Part shown: positions 39,277-47,406 of the stretch, piece after piece
Position numbering within the stretch: the first letter of the stretch is position 1
How the letters are laid out: the number at the start of each line of letters is the position of its first letter
Origin: Nonomuraea guangzhouensis
Lineage (GTDB): Bacteria > Actinomycetota > Actinomycetes > Streptosporangiales > Streptosporangiaceae
Length of the DNA: 64,000 bases
Reading direction: 5' to 3'
Assembly (NCBI RefSeq): GCF_019396345.1
Contig: NZ_JAHKRM010000015.1
Location: forward strand, 175,642-239,641
Translations under genes and position numbers: made by a program
The notes under the pieces: model-generated
What the model saw: the letters and a program-made list of their open reading frames with translations, nothing else
Told to the model about the DNA's origin: nothing
Database searches by the model: none

Positions 39277-39972
39277 CTATTCGTATTTCCGGCGGACTTT
39301 ACCGCCGGCGTCGGCAGGGGCGGTCTTCGCGATGCGGGCGAGCGCCTCGGCGTCCTTCACCGTCACCTCGCCGTCGCCGATCTCGACGAGCTCGCGACGT
39401 TCGAAGGAGCGCAGGGCCCTGTTGACGCTCACCCTGGTCGCGCCGATCTCGGCACCCAGCCCCGCCTGCCCGGCATGCAGCCGCACCCGGCCGTCCTCGC
39501 TGTGGCGTACCAGCCACTTGGCCACCCGCGCGGAGACGTCCAGCACCACCGCGTCGGTGAGCCGCTCGTCGAGGTCGCGCACGGTCTCGGCCAGGGTACG
39601 CATCAGCCGGGCCGCCACCGACGGCTCGGTGGCGATCGCCTCCAGTACGGCCACGCGCGGCAGGTAGGCCACCTCCACCGGCGTGACGGCCGTCAGCGTG
39701 GCCCGGTGCGTGCCCTCCACCAGGAGCGTCGTCTTGTCGAACGCCACGGGCGCGGCGTCCACGGCCAGCACCACCTCCCGGCCGTCCACGCTCACCCGCC
39801 CGGCCTTGACCCGGCCGTCGAGCAGGACGATCAGCTGGTCGGCCGGGTCGCCCTCGGTGCAGAGCACCTGCCCCGCCGGGTAACGCCGCGACCGCGCCAC
39901 GGCCTCCAGCCTGCGCAGCCCCTCCTGGCCCAGCTCGCGGAACATCGGGAGGTCGGCCAGCGTGTGCGTCAT
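39277..39972 (-). CDS. Crp/Fnr-family transcriptional regulator
   Basis: 231 residues. Cyclic-nucleotide-binding-like beta barrel (about 10-120; RRYPAGQVLCTEGDPADQLIVLLDGRVK) followed by a dimer helix and a Crp-type helix-turn-helix (AGLGAEIGATRVSVNRALRSFERRELVEI). The phosphate-binding cassette of true cAMP receptors (R-S/T-A-T) is not evident: the equivalent segment reads VAFDKTTLLVEGTHRATLTA, where the Arg-Ala-Thr partly fits. The ligand is therefore uncertain. A 16-bp palindrome overlaps its start codon, suggesting autoregulation. Confidence 0.88.
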   Translation of the reverse strand: MTHTLADLPMFRELGQEGLRRLEAVARSRRYPAGQVLCTEGDPADQLIVLLDGRVKAGRVSVDGREVVLAVDAAPVAFDKTTLLVEGTHRATLTAVTPVEVAYLPRVAVLEAIATEPSVAARLMRTLAETVRDLDERLTDAVVLDVSARVAKWLVRHSEDGRVRLHAGQAGLGAEIGATRVSVNRALRSFERRELVEIGDGEVTVKDAEALARIAKTAPADAGGKVRRKYE

Positions 39973-39987
39973 GTATCAGGTGATACA
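39972..39987. promoter_or_regulatory. Perfect 16-bp palindrome at the Crp/Fnr gene start
   Basis: TGTATCAGGTGATACA is fully self-complementary; its first base is the first base of the start codon. In a region with a leaderless-type promoter this would block initiation. The half-site GTATCA is not the Crp TGTGA site, so it is either specific for this regulator or belongs to another repressor (GntR or TetR size). Confidence 0.6.
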
Positions 39988-40032
39988 CCACGGGTGTGCC
40001 CGGTGATGCGGCGGCCGTCTCGATGGCGGGCT

Positions 40033-40038
40033 TAACGT
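40033..40038 (+). promoter_or_regulatory. -10 box of a leaderless promoter
   Basis: TAACGT lies 6 nt before ATG 40045, and there is no ribosome site. Confidence 0.5.
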
Positions 40039-40044
40039 GCGGGT

Positions 40045-40311
40045 ATGGCGAGATATGTGGTGCAGCTGGCGTTCGACGGCGACCTCGGGCGGCTGGCGGC
40101 CCGGCCCGCGCATCGGGAGCATCTGCGGGTGCTTCGCGATGAGGGGCGGTTGGTGATGGCGGGGCCGTGGGCGGATGACAGTGGGGCGTTGCACGTGTAC
40201 GAGGTGGCTGATGAGGAGGAGTTGAGGGAGATTCTCCGGCGTGATCCTTATGCGGCGGTGAACGGGGGGTGTGAGGTGGTGCTGCTCAAGGAGTGGACGC
40301 CGATCTTTTGA
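40045..40311 (+). CDS. YciI-like protein
   Basis: 88 residues with the YciI/ferredoxin-like alpha-beta pattern: ARYVVQLAFDGD at the start, RPAHREHLRVLRDEGRLVMAGPW with the conserved His and Gly-Pro, and DPYAAVNGGCEVVLLKEWTPIF at the end. The His and Asp pair characteristic of the family is present. Function of the family is unclear; some members degrade chloroaromatics. Single gene between the Crp/Fnr regulator and the TnpB element. Confidence 0.85.
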   Translation: MARYVVQLAFDGDLGRLAARPAHREHLRVLRDEGRLVMAGPWADDSGALHVYEVADEEELREILRRDPYAAVNGGCEVVLLKEWTPIF

Positions 40312-40400
40312 CGTGCTCTCCGGGATGAACGAATTCCGGGGATTCCGCCTGTGTCGCATGGTGTCATGCGGCACTTCGGTGGCTTCCTGCTTCGTCGGCC
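40310..40400 (-). ncRNA. Candidate omegaRNA/right-end region of the TnpB element
   Basis: TnpB guide RNAs start inside the 3' end of tnpB and run past the right end of the element. Here the stop codon lies in a small hairpin, GCATG (40356-40360), GTGT, CATGC (40365-40369), of the size of an IS605-type end hairpin. The exact end, and so the guide, cannot be set without comparing copies. Confidence 0.3.
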
Positions 40401-41617
40401 GTGCCCCGTGCCCGGCGCTTGCGCGCTGGGCGTGGGGTCTTACCGGCCTCCACAGGCGTTTCGGGTCTCCGCTTCCCGCCCATCTCAGGTTCGGGTTTCC
40501 GTCCAGCGGCGACCTGCCGCCTCCCGGCGGCCAGGATGTTGATTGCGGCGTTCACATCTCGGTCATGACTCACGCCACAGGCGCACGCCCATTCCCGGAC
40601 GTTGAGCGGCATCACCTCTGCCAGGCTCCCGCACGCCGAGCAGAGCTTGGAGGAGGGATGGAACCGGTCGATCTGGGCGAAGGTGCGACCGTGCAGTTTC
40701 GCCTTGTATTTCAGCATGCCCACGAACGCGGACCAGCCCGCATCGTGCACGCTCTTGGCCAGCCTCGTGCGGGCCAGCCCCTTGACCGCCAAGTCCTCCA
40801 CATAGATCGCTTGGTTCTCGCGAACTATCCGCGTGGAGGCCTGATGGTGGAACTCGCGGCGCGCATCGGCGACCTTCGCATGGTGACGGGCCACCTTCAC
40901 CCGGGCCTTGACCCGGTTCTGCGATCCTTTCTCCTTACGCGACAACGCCTTCTGAAGGCGTCTGAGTTTCTTCTCTGCCCGCCGTAGAAACCGGGGCGAG
41001 TCGATCTTCCGGCCATCGGCAAGCACCGCGAAATGCGCCAACCCCAGATCGATGCCTGTTTCAGCCTCGACGCGGGGCAACGGCCGTTCGGCGACCTCGA
41101 CCACGAACGAGGCGAAGTACCGGCCCGCCGCGTCTTTGATCACCGTCACGCTGGACGGATCGGACGGCAGAGGGCGTGACCAGCGGACCGCGATGTCACC
41201 GATCTTCGGTAGGGACAGCTTCTCCCCCACCTTGAACCGGGCGTTCCTGGTGAACCGGATCGCCTGCCGATTGTCCTTACGGGAACGAAACCGAGGCGCG
41301 CCGATCTTCGGCCCCTTACGTTTGCCGGACAGACTGGCGAAAAAGTTACGGTAAGCCATGGCGGCGTCCGCGAGGGCCTGCTGGAGCACCACCGCCGACA
41401 CCTCGCCCAGCCACGCCCGATCGGGGCGCTGTCTGGCCTCGGTGATGACCTGCTTGGACAACTCGCCATCGGTAATGAACGGCAGCCCGTCCGTGTGCGC
41501 CTGACGGCGCAGCGCGAGCGCGTCGTTGTACACCACCCGCGCGCACCCGAACGCTCGCGCCAGCGCGATCCGCTGGGCGGGGGCCGGATCCAAGCGGTAG
41601 TTGTAACGGAGCCGCAC
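40364..41617 (-). CDS. tnpB: TnpB (IS200/IS605 OrfB-type) RNA-guided nuclease, no TnpA beside it
   Basis: 417 residues. N-terminal MRLRYNYRLDPAPAQ and helix-rich recognition region, then a RuvC nuclease with all three acidic residues: Asp190 in GIDLGLAHF, Glu274 in IYVEDLAVKGL and Asp354 in HDRDVNAAIN. The zinc-finger cysteines Cys326, Cys329, Cys345 and Cys347 are present. The protein therefore looks active as a guide-RNA-directed nuclease. No TnpA transposase lies next to it, so the element is a solo type that moves only if helped in trans. A basic tail of about 45 residues after the RuvC domain is longer than usual and may overlap the guide RNA gene. Confidence 0.92.
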   Translation of the reverse strand: MRLRYNYRLDPAPAQRIALARAFGCARVVYNDALALRRQAHTDGLPFITDGELSKQVITEARQRPDRAWLGEVSAVVLQQALADAAMAYRNFFASLSGKRKGPKIGAPRFRSRKDNRQAIRFTRNARFKVGEKLSLPKIGDIAVRWSRPLPSDPSSVTVIKDAAGRYFASFVVEVAERPLPRVEAETGIDLGLAHFAVLADGRKIDSPRFLRRAEKKLRRLQKALSRKEKGSQNRVKARVKVARHHAKVADARREFHHQASTRIVRENQAIYVEDLAVKGLARTRLAKSVHDAGWSAFVGMLKYKAKLHGRTFAQIDRFHPSSKLCSACGSLAEVMPLNVREWACACGVSHDRDVNAAINILAAGRRQVAAGRKPEPEMGGKRRPETPVEAGKTPRPARKRRARGTADEAGSHRSAA

Positions 41618-41878
41618 ACGTTGATCATATCGCCGACCCGTAACCCAGAGTGGTGATATGAGAACCTAAGGACACGGCTTTCGTGCTGCACGCCCACTTG
41701 GTCTCTGACCGACCCCGGCCAGCTGACCTCGACTGACCCTGAGCGGCCGACTGACCTCGGAGTCTGCCGCTGGATGGCACCGAGCGCCGACCAGAGGCTG
41801 GCCGAGGGCGGTGCTGGTGGTGGCGGTGTAAGGAAATTTCTGGACACCGCCACCACCTCAGGGCGCTCGCCGGTCCTG
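41618..41878. other. Non-coding gap: likely left end of the TnpB element and a terminator
   Basis: CATATC (about 41627) and GATATG (about 41653) form a short inverted pair directly upstream of tnpB, where the element's left end is expected. Next come short GACC-type repeats without coding signal, and then the terminator at 41816. No gene seen. Confidence 0.4.
41816..41857 (-). terminator. Terminator of the MerR-VIT/VWA operon
   Basis: GGTGGTGGCGGTGT (41816-41829) pairs perfectly with ACACCGCCACCACC (41844-41857) around a 14-nt A/T-rich loop, 21 bp after the end of the VIT/VWA gene. Confidence 0.8.
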
Positions 41879-44428
41879 TCAGGTGCGCTTCCAGAACGGG
41901 CGGCGGGGCGTACCCGGTGTGGACTGGCTCGGTGAGGGCGATCCGCTGGTGAGTGCCGTGAGCACCTCGATGGCGTGCGTCCTCAGAGCTTTGGCGTCGG
42001 TGCCCGGCAGCCCCGCCGCCTGCAGCTCCTCGGCCAGGGCGGACAGCTCCGGGGGGCCGCCCAGGAAGACGGCCAGCGCCGAGAGCCGGGAGCCCAGGTC
42101 CGCCAGGTAGAGCGGGTCGGGGCCGCTGGGCAGCGCCTTGAGCCGGTCGAGCTCGGCTACCAATTGCGTCCTGACCGACTCCACGCCGGATGCGCCCGGA
42201 CGCGGAGCCGGGGGCGGCGCGTACCGCGGCGGCGGGCTCATCCGCCCGCCAGCCGAGCCGCCACCATAGCCGTGGCCTCCGCCACCGCCTGCGCCGCTGC
42301 CTGGAGCACCGCCCGGGCCACTGCCCCCGCCACTACCCGGAGCACCGCCCGGGGCCCTGCGCGGAGCACGGCGTGGAGCGCCCGGAGCGCCCGGAGCGCG
42401 CGGCGCGCTGCCGGGACCCGCATCCGTGTCCCAGTCGACGTCTCCGGCGTCACGGGCGCGGCCGGCTATGTCTGAAGCGCCTGTGTCCTGGGCGCCGCCC
42501 GCGAAGCCGTGGCCCTGGCCAGGGGCGAAGCCCGGGTCGGGCACCGACATGGCGCGGAACGACGGCGCGGCCATCACCGCGGCCTGGGCCATGAACGGCA
42601 TCATCGGCGGGTTCTGCGGCAGCTCCCAGCCGCTCGGCGGCTCCACGGGCTGGATGACGCGGTGCTCCGGCTCGCCTTCCGCCACCTTCCTGGTGTCGAC
42701 CGCCACGTAGGCGGTGAAGCGGCACAGGACGCCGTTCTCCAGCGAGACCCGGACGATCTGCGCCTCCAGCTCGTGCTCGCCCATGGCGTAGCGGTCCTCC
42801 AGCTCGCGCAGGTACGCGCGGGCCCAGACGGCGCGGATCGCCGGGTTGTCGACCACGGTCCCCGTCACCTGCTGCTCCCACGGGGTGCCCGAGGCCAGCC
42901 CGCGTACGGTCACCGACGAGCCGTTCCGGTAGCGGCCGTGTACCCGCAGCGGGACGCCGGGGAAGATGGAGCCCAGGTGGGTGACCGTGCCGGGCTCCAC
43001 ATCGAGGTCCTTGAGGGACAGATCGGTCACCAGGGGTGCGCCGATGCGCCGGTGGATCTGTTCCATGGCGGCGTCCAGGCGGTCCTCGGACTCGACCAGC
43101 TCGCAGCGGCCCGCGCCCAGGCCGGCCAGCCGGCCCAGGAACCCGGCGTTCACCGCCCGGTCGATGCCGACGGTGTGCACCCGCATCGACGACAGCGCGC
43201 CGCCGGTCTGCTCCAGTATCTGGTCCTCGTGGCCCACCTGCCCGTCGGTGACCAGCACGAGGACGCGTTCCCGCCCGGCCTCGTCGTGGAGCAGGGAGAT
43301 GGCCTGGCGGAGCGGCTCCAGCAGTTCGGTGCCGCCGCGGGCGTCCACCCGCGACAGGTGTTCGACGGCGCGGTAGCGGTTGCGGTCCGAGGCCGTCACG
43401 AGCCCTTCGAACGCCTGCTCCACCACCGAGTCGAACGTCAGCACCGCGAACCGGTCCTGCTCGGTCAGCGTGTCGACGATCCGCGCCGCGGCCCGGCGCG
43501 CGGCGACCATCTTCCAGCCGCCCATGCTGCCCGAGCGGTCCAGCAGCAGTACGAGGTCACGCGGCGCGCGCGGCGACTCCAGCGCCGGGGGCAGCACGGT
43601 CAGCGAGAACGCGCCCTCGCCGTCCAGTTGCAGCGCCGTCGAGGCGTCGAACGACAGCCGCAGGATGAAGTCGCGGTCCAGCCGCTCGCCGGGCCGCAGC
43701 CGTACAGTGTGGCCCTCTTTTTCGTGAACCTCTTCCTCGACCACGTGCAGGCTGGAGGCCATGTCGCGCAGGTCCAGCCCGGCGGCGTCGATCGTCGCGG
43801 TCAGCGACAGGCGTACCGGGGCGGGGAAGCCGGGCAGCAGCACCGGCGGCGTGATGCGCGAGGCGTCGGGCACCGCGTCGGTGTCGGGCGCGGTGCCGTC
43901 ACCGGAACCGGGGCCGTCGAGCGGGACGCCCGGAATGTAGCGGGGGGCGACGACCAGCGGGAAGCGGAACGTGGCCGCGCCATCCTCGTACGGCAGCGGC
44001 TGGCTCAGCGTGAGCCTGACCGTCACCCGCTCACCGGGCAGCAGGTTGCCCACCCTGATCGTGAACACATCCGGCCGGTCCTCCTCGGCGATCGCGGCCC
44101 GCTTCCCTTCGCGCAGCGCCCGGTCGTAGTCGGCCCTGGCCTGGCCGCGCTCCTTGAGCACGCCCTCGATCACCCGGTCGTCGGCCTCCATCCGGAACCC
44201 CGTCACCGCCGCCCGGTCCGGCAGCGGGAAGACGTACGTGGCCTCCAGCGTGACGTCGTACGGATTGCGGAAGCCCTGCGTCACCTCGACCCCGGCCACC
44301 AACCCGGAAATGTCGGCGGACACGGCCACGCTCTCCAGGGGCAGGTTCCCGCGCGCGGTCCGCAGCGCGCCGAACCCGGCGTCCGGCACCGGCAGGCACC
44401 GGGCGGGCTCCAGCGAAGTGATCTTCAT
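41879..44428 (-). CDS. VIT and von Willebrand A domain protein (inter-alpha-trypsin inhibitor-like)
   Basis: 849 residues. The N-terminal VIT domain (about 10-140; VAGVEVTQGFRNPYDVTLEATYVFPLPDRAAV and RADYDRALREGKRAAI) is followed by a VWA domain (about 290-460) with the metal site DRSGSMGGWK (D-x-S-x-S) and the later VTDGQVG. The C-terminal third is Gly/Pro/Ala-rich and disordered (about 610-770), ending in a small helical domain. There is no signal peptide or membrane helix, so it should act in the cytoplasm. VIT-VWA proteins often work with AAA ATPases; none is adjacent. Co-translated with the MerR regulator (ATGA overlap). Confidence 0.88.
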   Translation of the reverse strand: MKITSLEPARCLPVPDAGFGALRTARGNLPLESVAVSADISGLVAGVEVTQGFRNPYDVTLEATYVFPLPDRAAVTGFRMEADDRVIEGVLKERGQARADYDRALREGKRAAIAEEDRPDVFTIRVGNLLPGERVTVRLTLSQPLPYEDGAATFRFPLVVAPRYIPGVPLDGPGSGDGTAPDTDAVPDASRITPPVLLPGFPAPVRLSLTATIDAAGLDLRDMASSLHVVEEEVHEKEGHTVRLRPGERLDRDFILRLSFDASTALQLDGEGAFSLTVLPPALESPRAPRDLVLLLDRSGSMGGWKMVAARRAAARIVDTLTEQDRFAVLTFDSVVEQAFEGLVTASDRNRYRAVEHLSRVDARGGTELLEPLRQAISLLHDEAGRERVLVLVTDGQVGHEDQILEQTGGALSSMRVHTVGIDRAVNAGFLGRLAGLGAGRCELVESEDRLDAAMEQIHRRIGAPLVTDLSLKDLDVEPGTVTHLGSIFPGVPLRVHGRYRNGSSVTVRGLASGTPWEQQVTGTVVDNPAIRAVWARAYLRELEDRYAMGEHELEAQIVRVSLENGVLCRFTAYVAVDTRKVAEGEPEHRVIQPVEPPSGWELPQNPPMMPFMAQAAVMAAPSFRAMSVPDPGFAPGQGHGFAGGAQDTGASDIAGRARDAGDVDWDTDAGPGSAPRAPGAPGAPRRAPRRAPGGAPGSGGGSGPGGAPGSGAGGGGGHGYGGGSAGGRMSPPPRYAPPPAPRPGASGVESVRTQLVAELDRLKALPSGPDPLYLADLGSRLSALAVFLGGPPELSALAEELQAAGLPGTDAKALRTHAIEVLTALTSGSPSPSQSTPGTPRRPFWKRT

Positions 44429-45339
44429 ATCAGCTTCCTCTCTTCGAGCAGCGCCAGCAGCGGCGCCGCCGCGGCGAGTACCGCCTGGATGTCGTCTTCA
44501 GCCGGGGTACGGCCGGCGCCGTCGAGCAGGAGCGTGACCCCGTCGGCGAGCCTGACCCCACGCACCAGCGCCCCAATGGGCGGGGTGACACGCGCTGGCC
44601 GGCCGGTATCACTGGGCGGGGGAGGGCCGGCGGGCCGGCCACTGCCGGCGGGCGGGGCCGCACTGGGGGATGGGAGAGCACCGGCGGGTGTGGCGGCGCC
44701 AGGGGGCGGGGCGGCGCTGGAGGGCGGGAGAGCGTCGGCGGGATGGATAGTGCCGGTGGGCAAGGAACCGTTGGCGGGCAGGGCGGTGCCGGTGCCGTCG
44801 GTGGGACGTTCGGTCCAGAAGCGGCCACGTGGGCTCCTGGATCCGGCCGCCGAGCCGTCGAGGAGATCCGCCGTCTCGGGCGTCTCCGTCTCGGGCGTCT
44901 CCGTCTCGGACGTCGCCGTCTCGGGCGTCTCACCGTTGAGGTGACCCCCCGCAGTTCGAGCATCCTCACTGAGGCTCGGGCCGTCTAGGAGGGCCCCCAC
45001 CGCGGCGACATCCTCGTCCAAGATCAGCCCTTCGGGGTGGGCCGTCCGCTCCAAGGTGGCGTCCGTCGCGCCGGTCAGGGTGGTCTGGATCTCCGCGATC
45101 GACCGCCCCGCGGCCTGGAGCCGCTTGATGGCCACGAGCTGCAGCAGGTGCCGTCTGCCGTACTGGGCGATCCTGCCGCGCCTGGTCAGCGGCGGGTCGA
45201 CGAGGCCGATCGTGGTGTACCACCTGATCAAGCGTTCCCCGGGCACGTCGCGGACCCGGCCGTTGAGCGGCTGCGCGTGGGCGCGCAACGCGTCGGCGGC
45301 GTGCTCCGCCAGCTCGCGGATGGTCCAGGTGTCGCTCAT
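44425..45339 (-). CDS. MerR-family regulator with long disordered linker
   Basis: 304 residues. The N-terminal MerR helix-turn-helix (about 5-80) has TIRELAEHAAD, RLIRWYTTIGLVDPP and RIAQYGRRHLLQLVAIKRLQAAGRSIAEIQ. Residues 135-250 are low complexity, first Glu/Thr repeats (ETATSETETPETETPETA), then Pro/Ala/Gly-rich. A short C-terminal domain (GALVRGVRLADGVTLLLDGAG, then a helix) may bind the ligand or VIT/VWA partner. No effector Cys. The promoter is leaderless with the operator in the spacer, so autoregulation is likely. It heads an operon with the VIT/VWA gene. Confidence 0.85.
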   Translation of the reverse strand: MSDTWTIRELAEHAADALRAHAQPLNGRVRDVPGERLIRWYTTIGLVDPPLTRRGRIAQYGRRHLLQLVAIKRLQAAGRSIAEIQTTLTGATDATLERTAHPEGLILDEDVAAVGALLDGPSLSEDARTAGGHLNGETPETATSETETPETETPETADLLDGSAAGSRSPRGRFWTERPTDGTGTALPANGSLPTGTIHPADALPPSSAAPPPGAATPAGALPSPSAAPPAGSGRPAGPPPPSDTGRPARVTPPIGALVRGVRLADGVTLLLDGAGRTPAEDDIQAVLAAAAPLLALLEERKLI

Positions 45340-45346
45340 ACCTTCA

Positions 45347-45375
45347 CAATTACACTGTCACTATTGCAGTGTCAA
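45347..45375 (-). promoter_or_regulatory. Autoregulatory MerR-type promoter
   Basis: On the minus strand: TTGACA (45375-45370), 17-bp spacer, TAATTG (45352-45347), then 7 nt to the ATG at 45339. The inverted repeat ACACTG (45352-45357) and CAGTGT (45367-45372) fills the spacer, the position used by MerR-family proteins. The 17-bp spacer is already near optimal, unlike the 19-bp spacers of classical MerR-activated promoters, so the protein may act mainly as a repressor here. Confidence 0.7.
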
Positions 45376-45447
45376 TCGGCGGGCTGCGGGTAAGCGGGGT
45401 GTTCTACGCAAAAGACCCTGATGTCGAACCACGGGGAGGAACACATC

Positions 45448-45915
45448 ATGGCTACGATCACCGGTCCGCTCTCGGGCGAGGCGAAGAACACGGTCGCGAC
45501 GGCCCTCCAGGGAGCACTGGTCGATCTCATCGATCTCTCGCTGCTCGCCAAGCAGATGCACTGGAACCTGACCGGCCCGCACTTCCGGCCGATCCACCTC
45601 CAGCTCGACGAGCTCACCGCCTTGGCCCGCGAGCACGCCGACACCATCGCCGAACGCGCCGTCGCCCTGGGACTCAGCCCGGACGGCCGCGCGGCCACCG
45701 TCGCCAAGTCCACCAAGCTCGCGCAGCCGGAGAACGGCTGGATCGAGGACGGCAAGGTCGTGGCGACGATGACGGACATCCTGGAGAGCATCGGCAACCG
45801 GATGCGCGAGCGCATCGCCGCGACCGACGAACCGGACCCCGTCTCCCAGGACCGGCTCATCGCCGTGGCTCAGGACATCGACAAGCAGCACTGGATGTTC
45901 CAGGCCCAGAGCTGA
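45448..45915 (+). CDS. dps: Dps-family DNA-binding/ferritin-like protein
   Basis: 155 residues from ATG 45448 with GGGGAGG 8 nt upstream; an upstream in-frame ATG (45421) was rejected. The ferritin-like four-helix bundle carries the Dps signature LLAKQMHWNLTGPHFRPIHLQLDEL with the inter-subunit ferroxidase His and Asp, and HADTIAERAVALG. It oxidises and stores iron with hydrogen peroxide and protects DNA. Transcribed divergently from the MerR regulator, which may share its promoter region. Confidence 0.92.
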   Translation: MATITGPLSGEAKNTVATALQGALVDLIDLSLLAKQMHWNLTGPHFRPIHLQLDELTALAREHADTIAERAVALGLSPDGRAATVAKSTKLAQPENGWIEDGKVVATMTDILESIGNRMRERIAATDEPDPVSQDRLIAVAQDIDKQHWMFQAQS

Positions 45916-46383
45916 CCTCGGCACCACGCACCGGCTCGGGAGCTCGCCCGCTTCCGTGCCGTGCGCGCCTCGTGCCCGCCCAACAGCCTCGCCGCGACGG
46001 CCGGTCCGTCCGTCCGTCGCCCTCGACCCCCTGCGCACCGTCACCCCCGTGGCCGCCCGCGTGCACCCCCGTGGCCGCCCGCGTGCGCGCGGGGATCGCG
46101 GCGGCAGGGCCGATACGGGGCAGCGGTTTCTGCGCGGCGGACGCCGCGGAGGGCCCGGCTGCCACGGGGCGGCCGGCCGCCGGTCCGCCGTCCTGAAGTG
46201 AGCAGCGCTGAAGTGAGCACTCTGGAAGGACCGGTGACCGGTGTTGAAGTGAGCCGTACTGGTGTCAGCCGTGCTGGGTGTCACCGGATCACGCCTGAGG
46301 TTCGCGCAGAGTTTGATCTCGCACATCCCTGTCATTCATGTCGGTGAGGTCGACTAGCGTGGCACTTAGAGGGAGGCTCCACG
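45916..46383. other. Non-coding gap after dps, with short repeats
   Basis: Contains a perfect 22-bp tandem duplication (46042-46063 and 46064-46085), a GC palindrome GGCGGCCGGCCGCC (46168-46181) that could terminate dps, and three copies of TGAAGTGAGC (46194, 46209, 46245). A TAGCGT -10-like box lies 28 bp before the next ATG. No gene seen. Confidence 0.5.
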
Positions 46384-47406
46384 ATGTCCAGCAAGACGCT
46401 CCTCCGCACGGGTCCGCTCCGGCAGGGCGGGATGAGCCCGTATGGCCCCCTGGAGCCGCCCGGCGGCGACGATCTGGCCTTGCCCGGGGGGTTCAGCGGC
46501 CGGGTCGTGGCCCGCTCGGGTCAGAAGGTGGCCGGGCTGACCTGGCACGCGGCGCCCGACGGCGGCGCGTGCTTCCCCGACGGCACCGGCTGGATCTACG
46601 TGTCCAACTCCGAGCTGCCGCTGCTCGGCGGGGCGTCCGCGCTCCGCTTCCGTGCCGACGGTTCGATCGCGGACGCGTACCGCATCCTGTCCGGCACCGA
46701 CCTCAACCGCGCGGGCGGCGCGACGCCGTGGGACAGCTGGCTCTCGTGCGAGCTCGGCCACCGCGGGCGCGTCTTCGAATGCGACCCGTACGGCGCCCGC
46801 GCCGGGCGCCCCCGCCTGGCCATGGGCCGCTTCAAGCACGAGGCCGCCGCCTGCGACCCCGACCGGCAGGTCGTCTACCTGACGGAGGGGGAGTCCGACG
46901 GGTGCTTCTACCGGTTCAGGCCGGGCGATTGGGGCGATCTCACTGAGGGCACCCTGGAGGTGCTCTGCGACGGTGGCGACTGGAAGCCGGTGCCCTCGCC
47001 CGCCGCCCTGCTCAAGGCCGTGCGCCACCAGATAGAGGACGCCCGCCACTTCGACGGCGGCGAGGGCTGCCACTACGCGGGCGGCGTCTGCTACTTCACC
47101 ACCGAGGGTGACAGCGGCCTGTGGGCCTACGACGCCGAGACCTCCACACTCGACCGGATCTGCGACGGCGTACGTGCCATCACGGCGGCACCGTCGGGCG
47201 ACCTGTACGTCGCCAGGCAGTCGACGGAGATCGACCTCATCACGCCCGACCGGGAGGTCACGCCGTTCCTCAAGCTCGGCGGCCCGAGCGGGGCCGAGCT
47301 CACGGGGCTGGCGTTCGCGCCCGGCGGCGGCCGACTCTACTTCTCGGCCAGACGAGGCCGCGACGACGGCCGCACCTTCGAGGTGGCCGGCCCCTTCCGC
47401 GCCTGA
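46384..47406 (+). CDS. PhoX-like (DUF839) protein
   Basis: 340 residues from ATG 46384 with GAGGGAGG 7 nt upstream. Sequence blocks typical of DUF839/PhoX: GWIYVSNSELPLLGGASALRF, WDSWLSCELGHRGRVFECDP, and GRFKHEAAACDPDRQVVYLTEGESDGCFYRF, where PhoX has its metal-binding Glu and Tyr residues. True PhoX is an exported Ca/Fe phosphatase with a Tat signal; this protein has no signal peptide and is shorter, so it is probably a cytoplasmic propeller relative rather than a proven phosphatase. Confidence 0.8.
   Translation: MSSKTLLRTGPLRQGGMSPYGPLEPPGGDDLALPGGFSGRVVARSGQKVAGLTWHAAPDGGACFPDGTGWIYVSNSELPLLGGASALRFRADGSIADAYRILSGTDLNRAGGATPWDSWLSCELGHRGRVFECDPYGARAGRPRLAMGRFKHEAAACDPDRQVVYLTEGESDGCFYRFRPGDWGDLTEGTLEVLCDGGDWKPVPSPAALLKAVRHQIEDARHFDGGEGCHYAGGVCYFTTEGDSGLWAYDAETSTLDRICDGVRAITAAPSGDLYVARQSTEIDLITPDREVTPFLKLGGPSGAELTGLAFAPGGGRLYFSARRGRDDGRTFEVAGPFRA

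Noticed and set aside
46384..47406. Exported PhoX alkaline phosphatase
   Set aside because: DUF839 blocks are present but there is no Tat or Sec signal, so the call was limited to PhoX-like.
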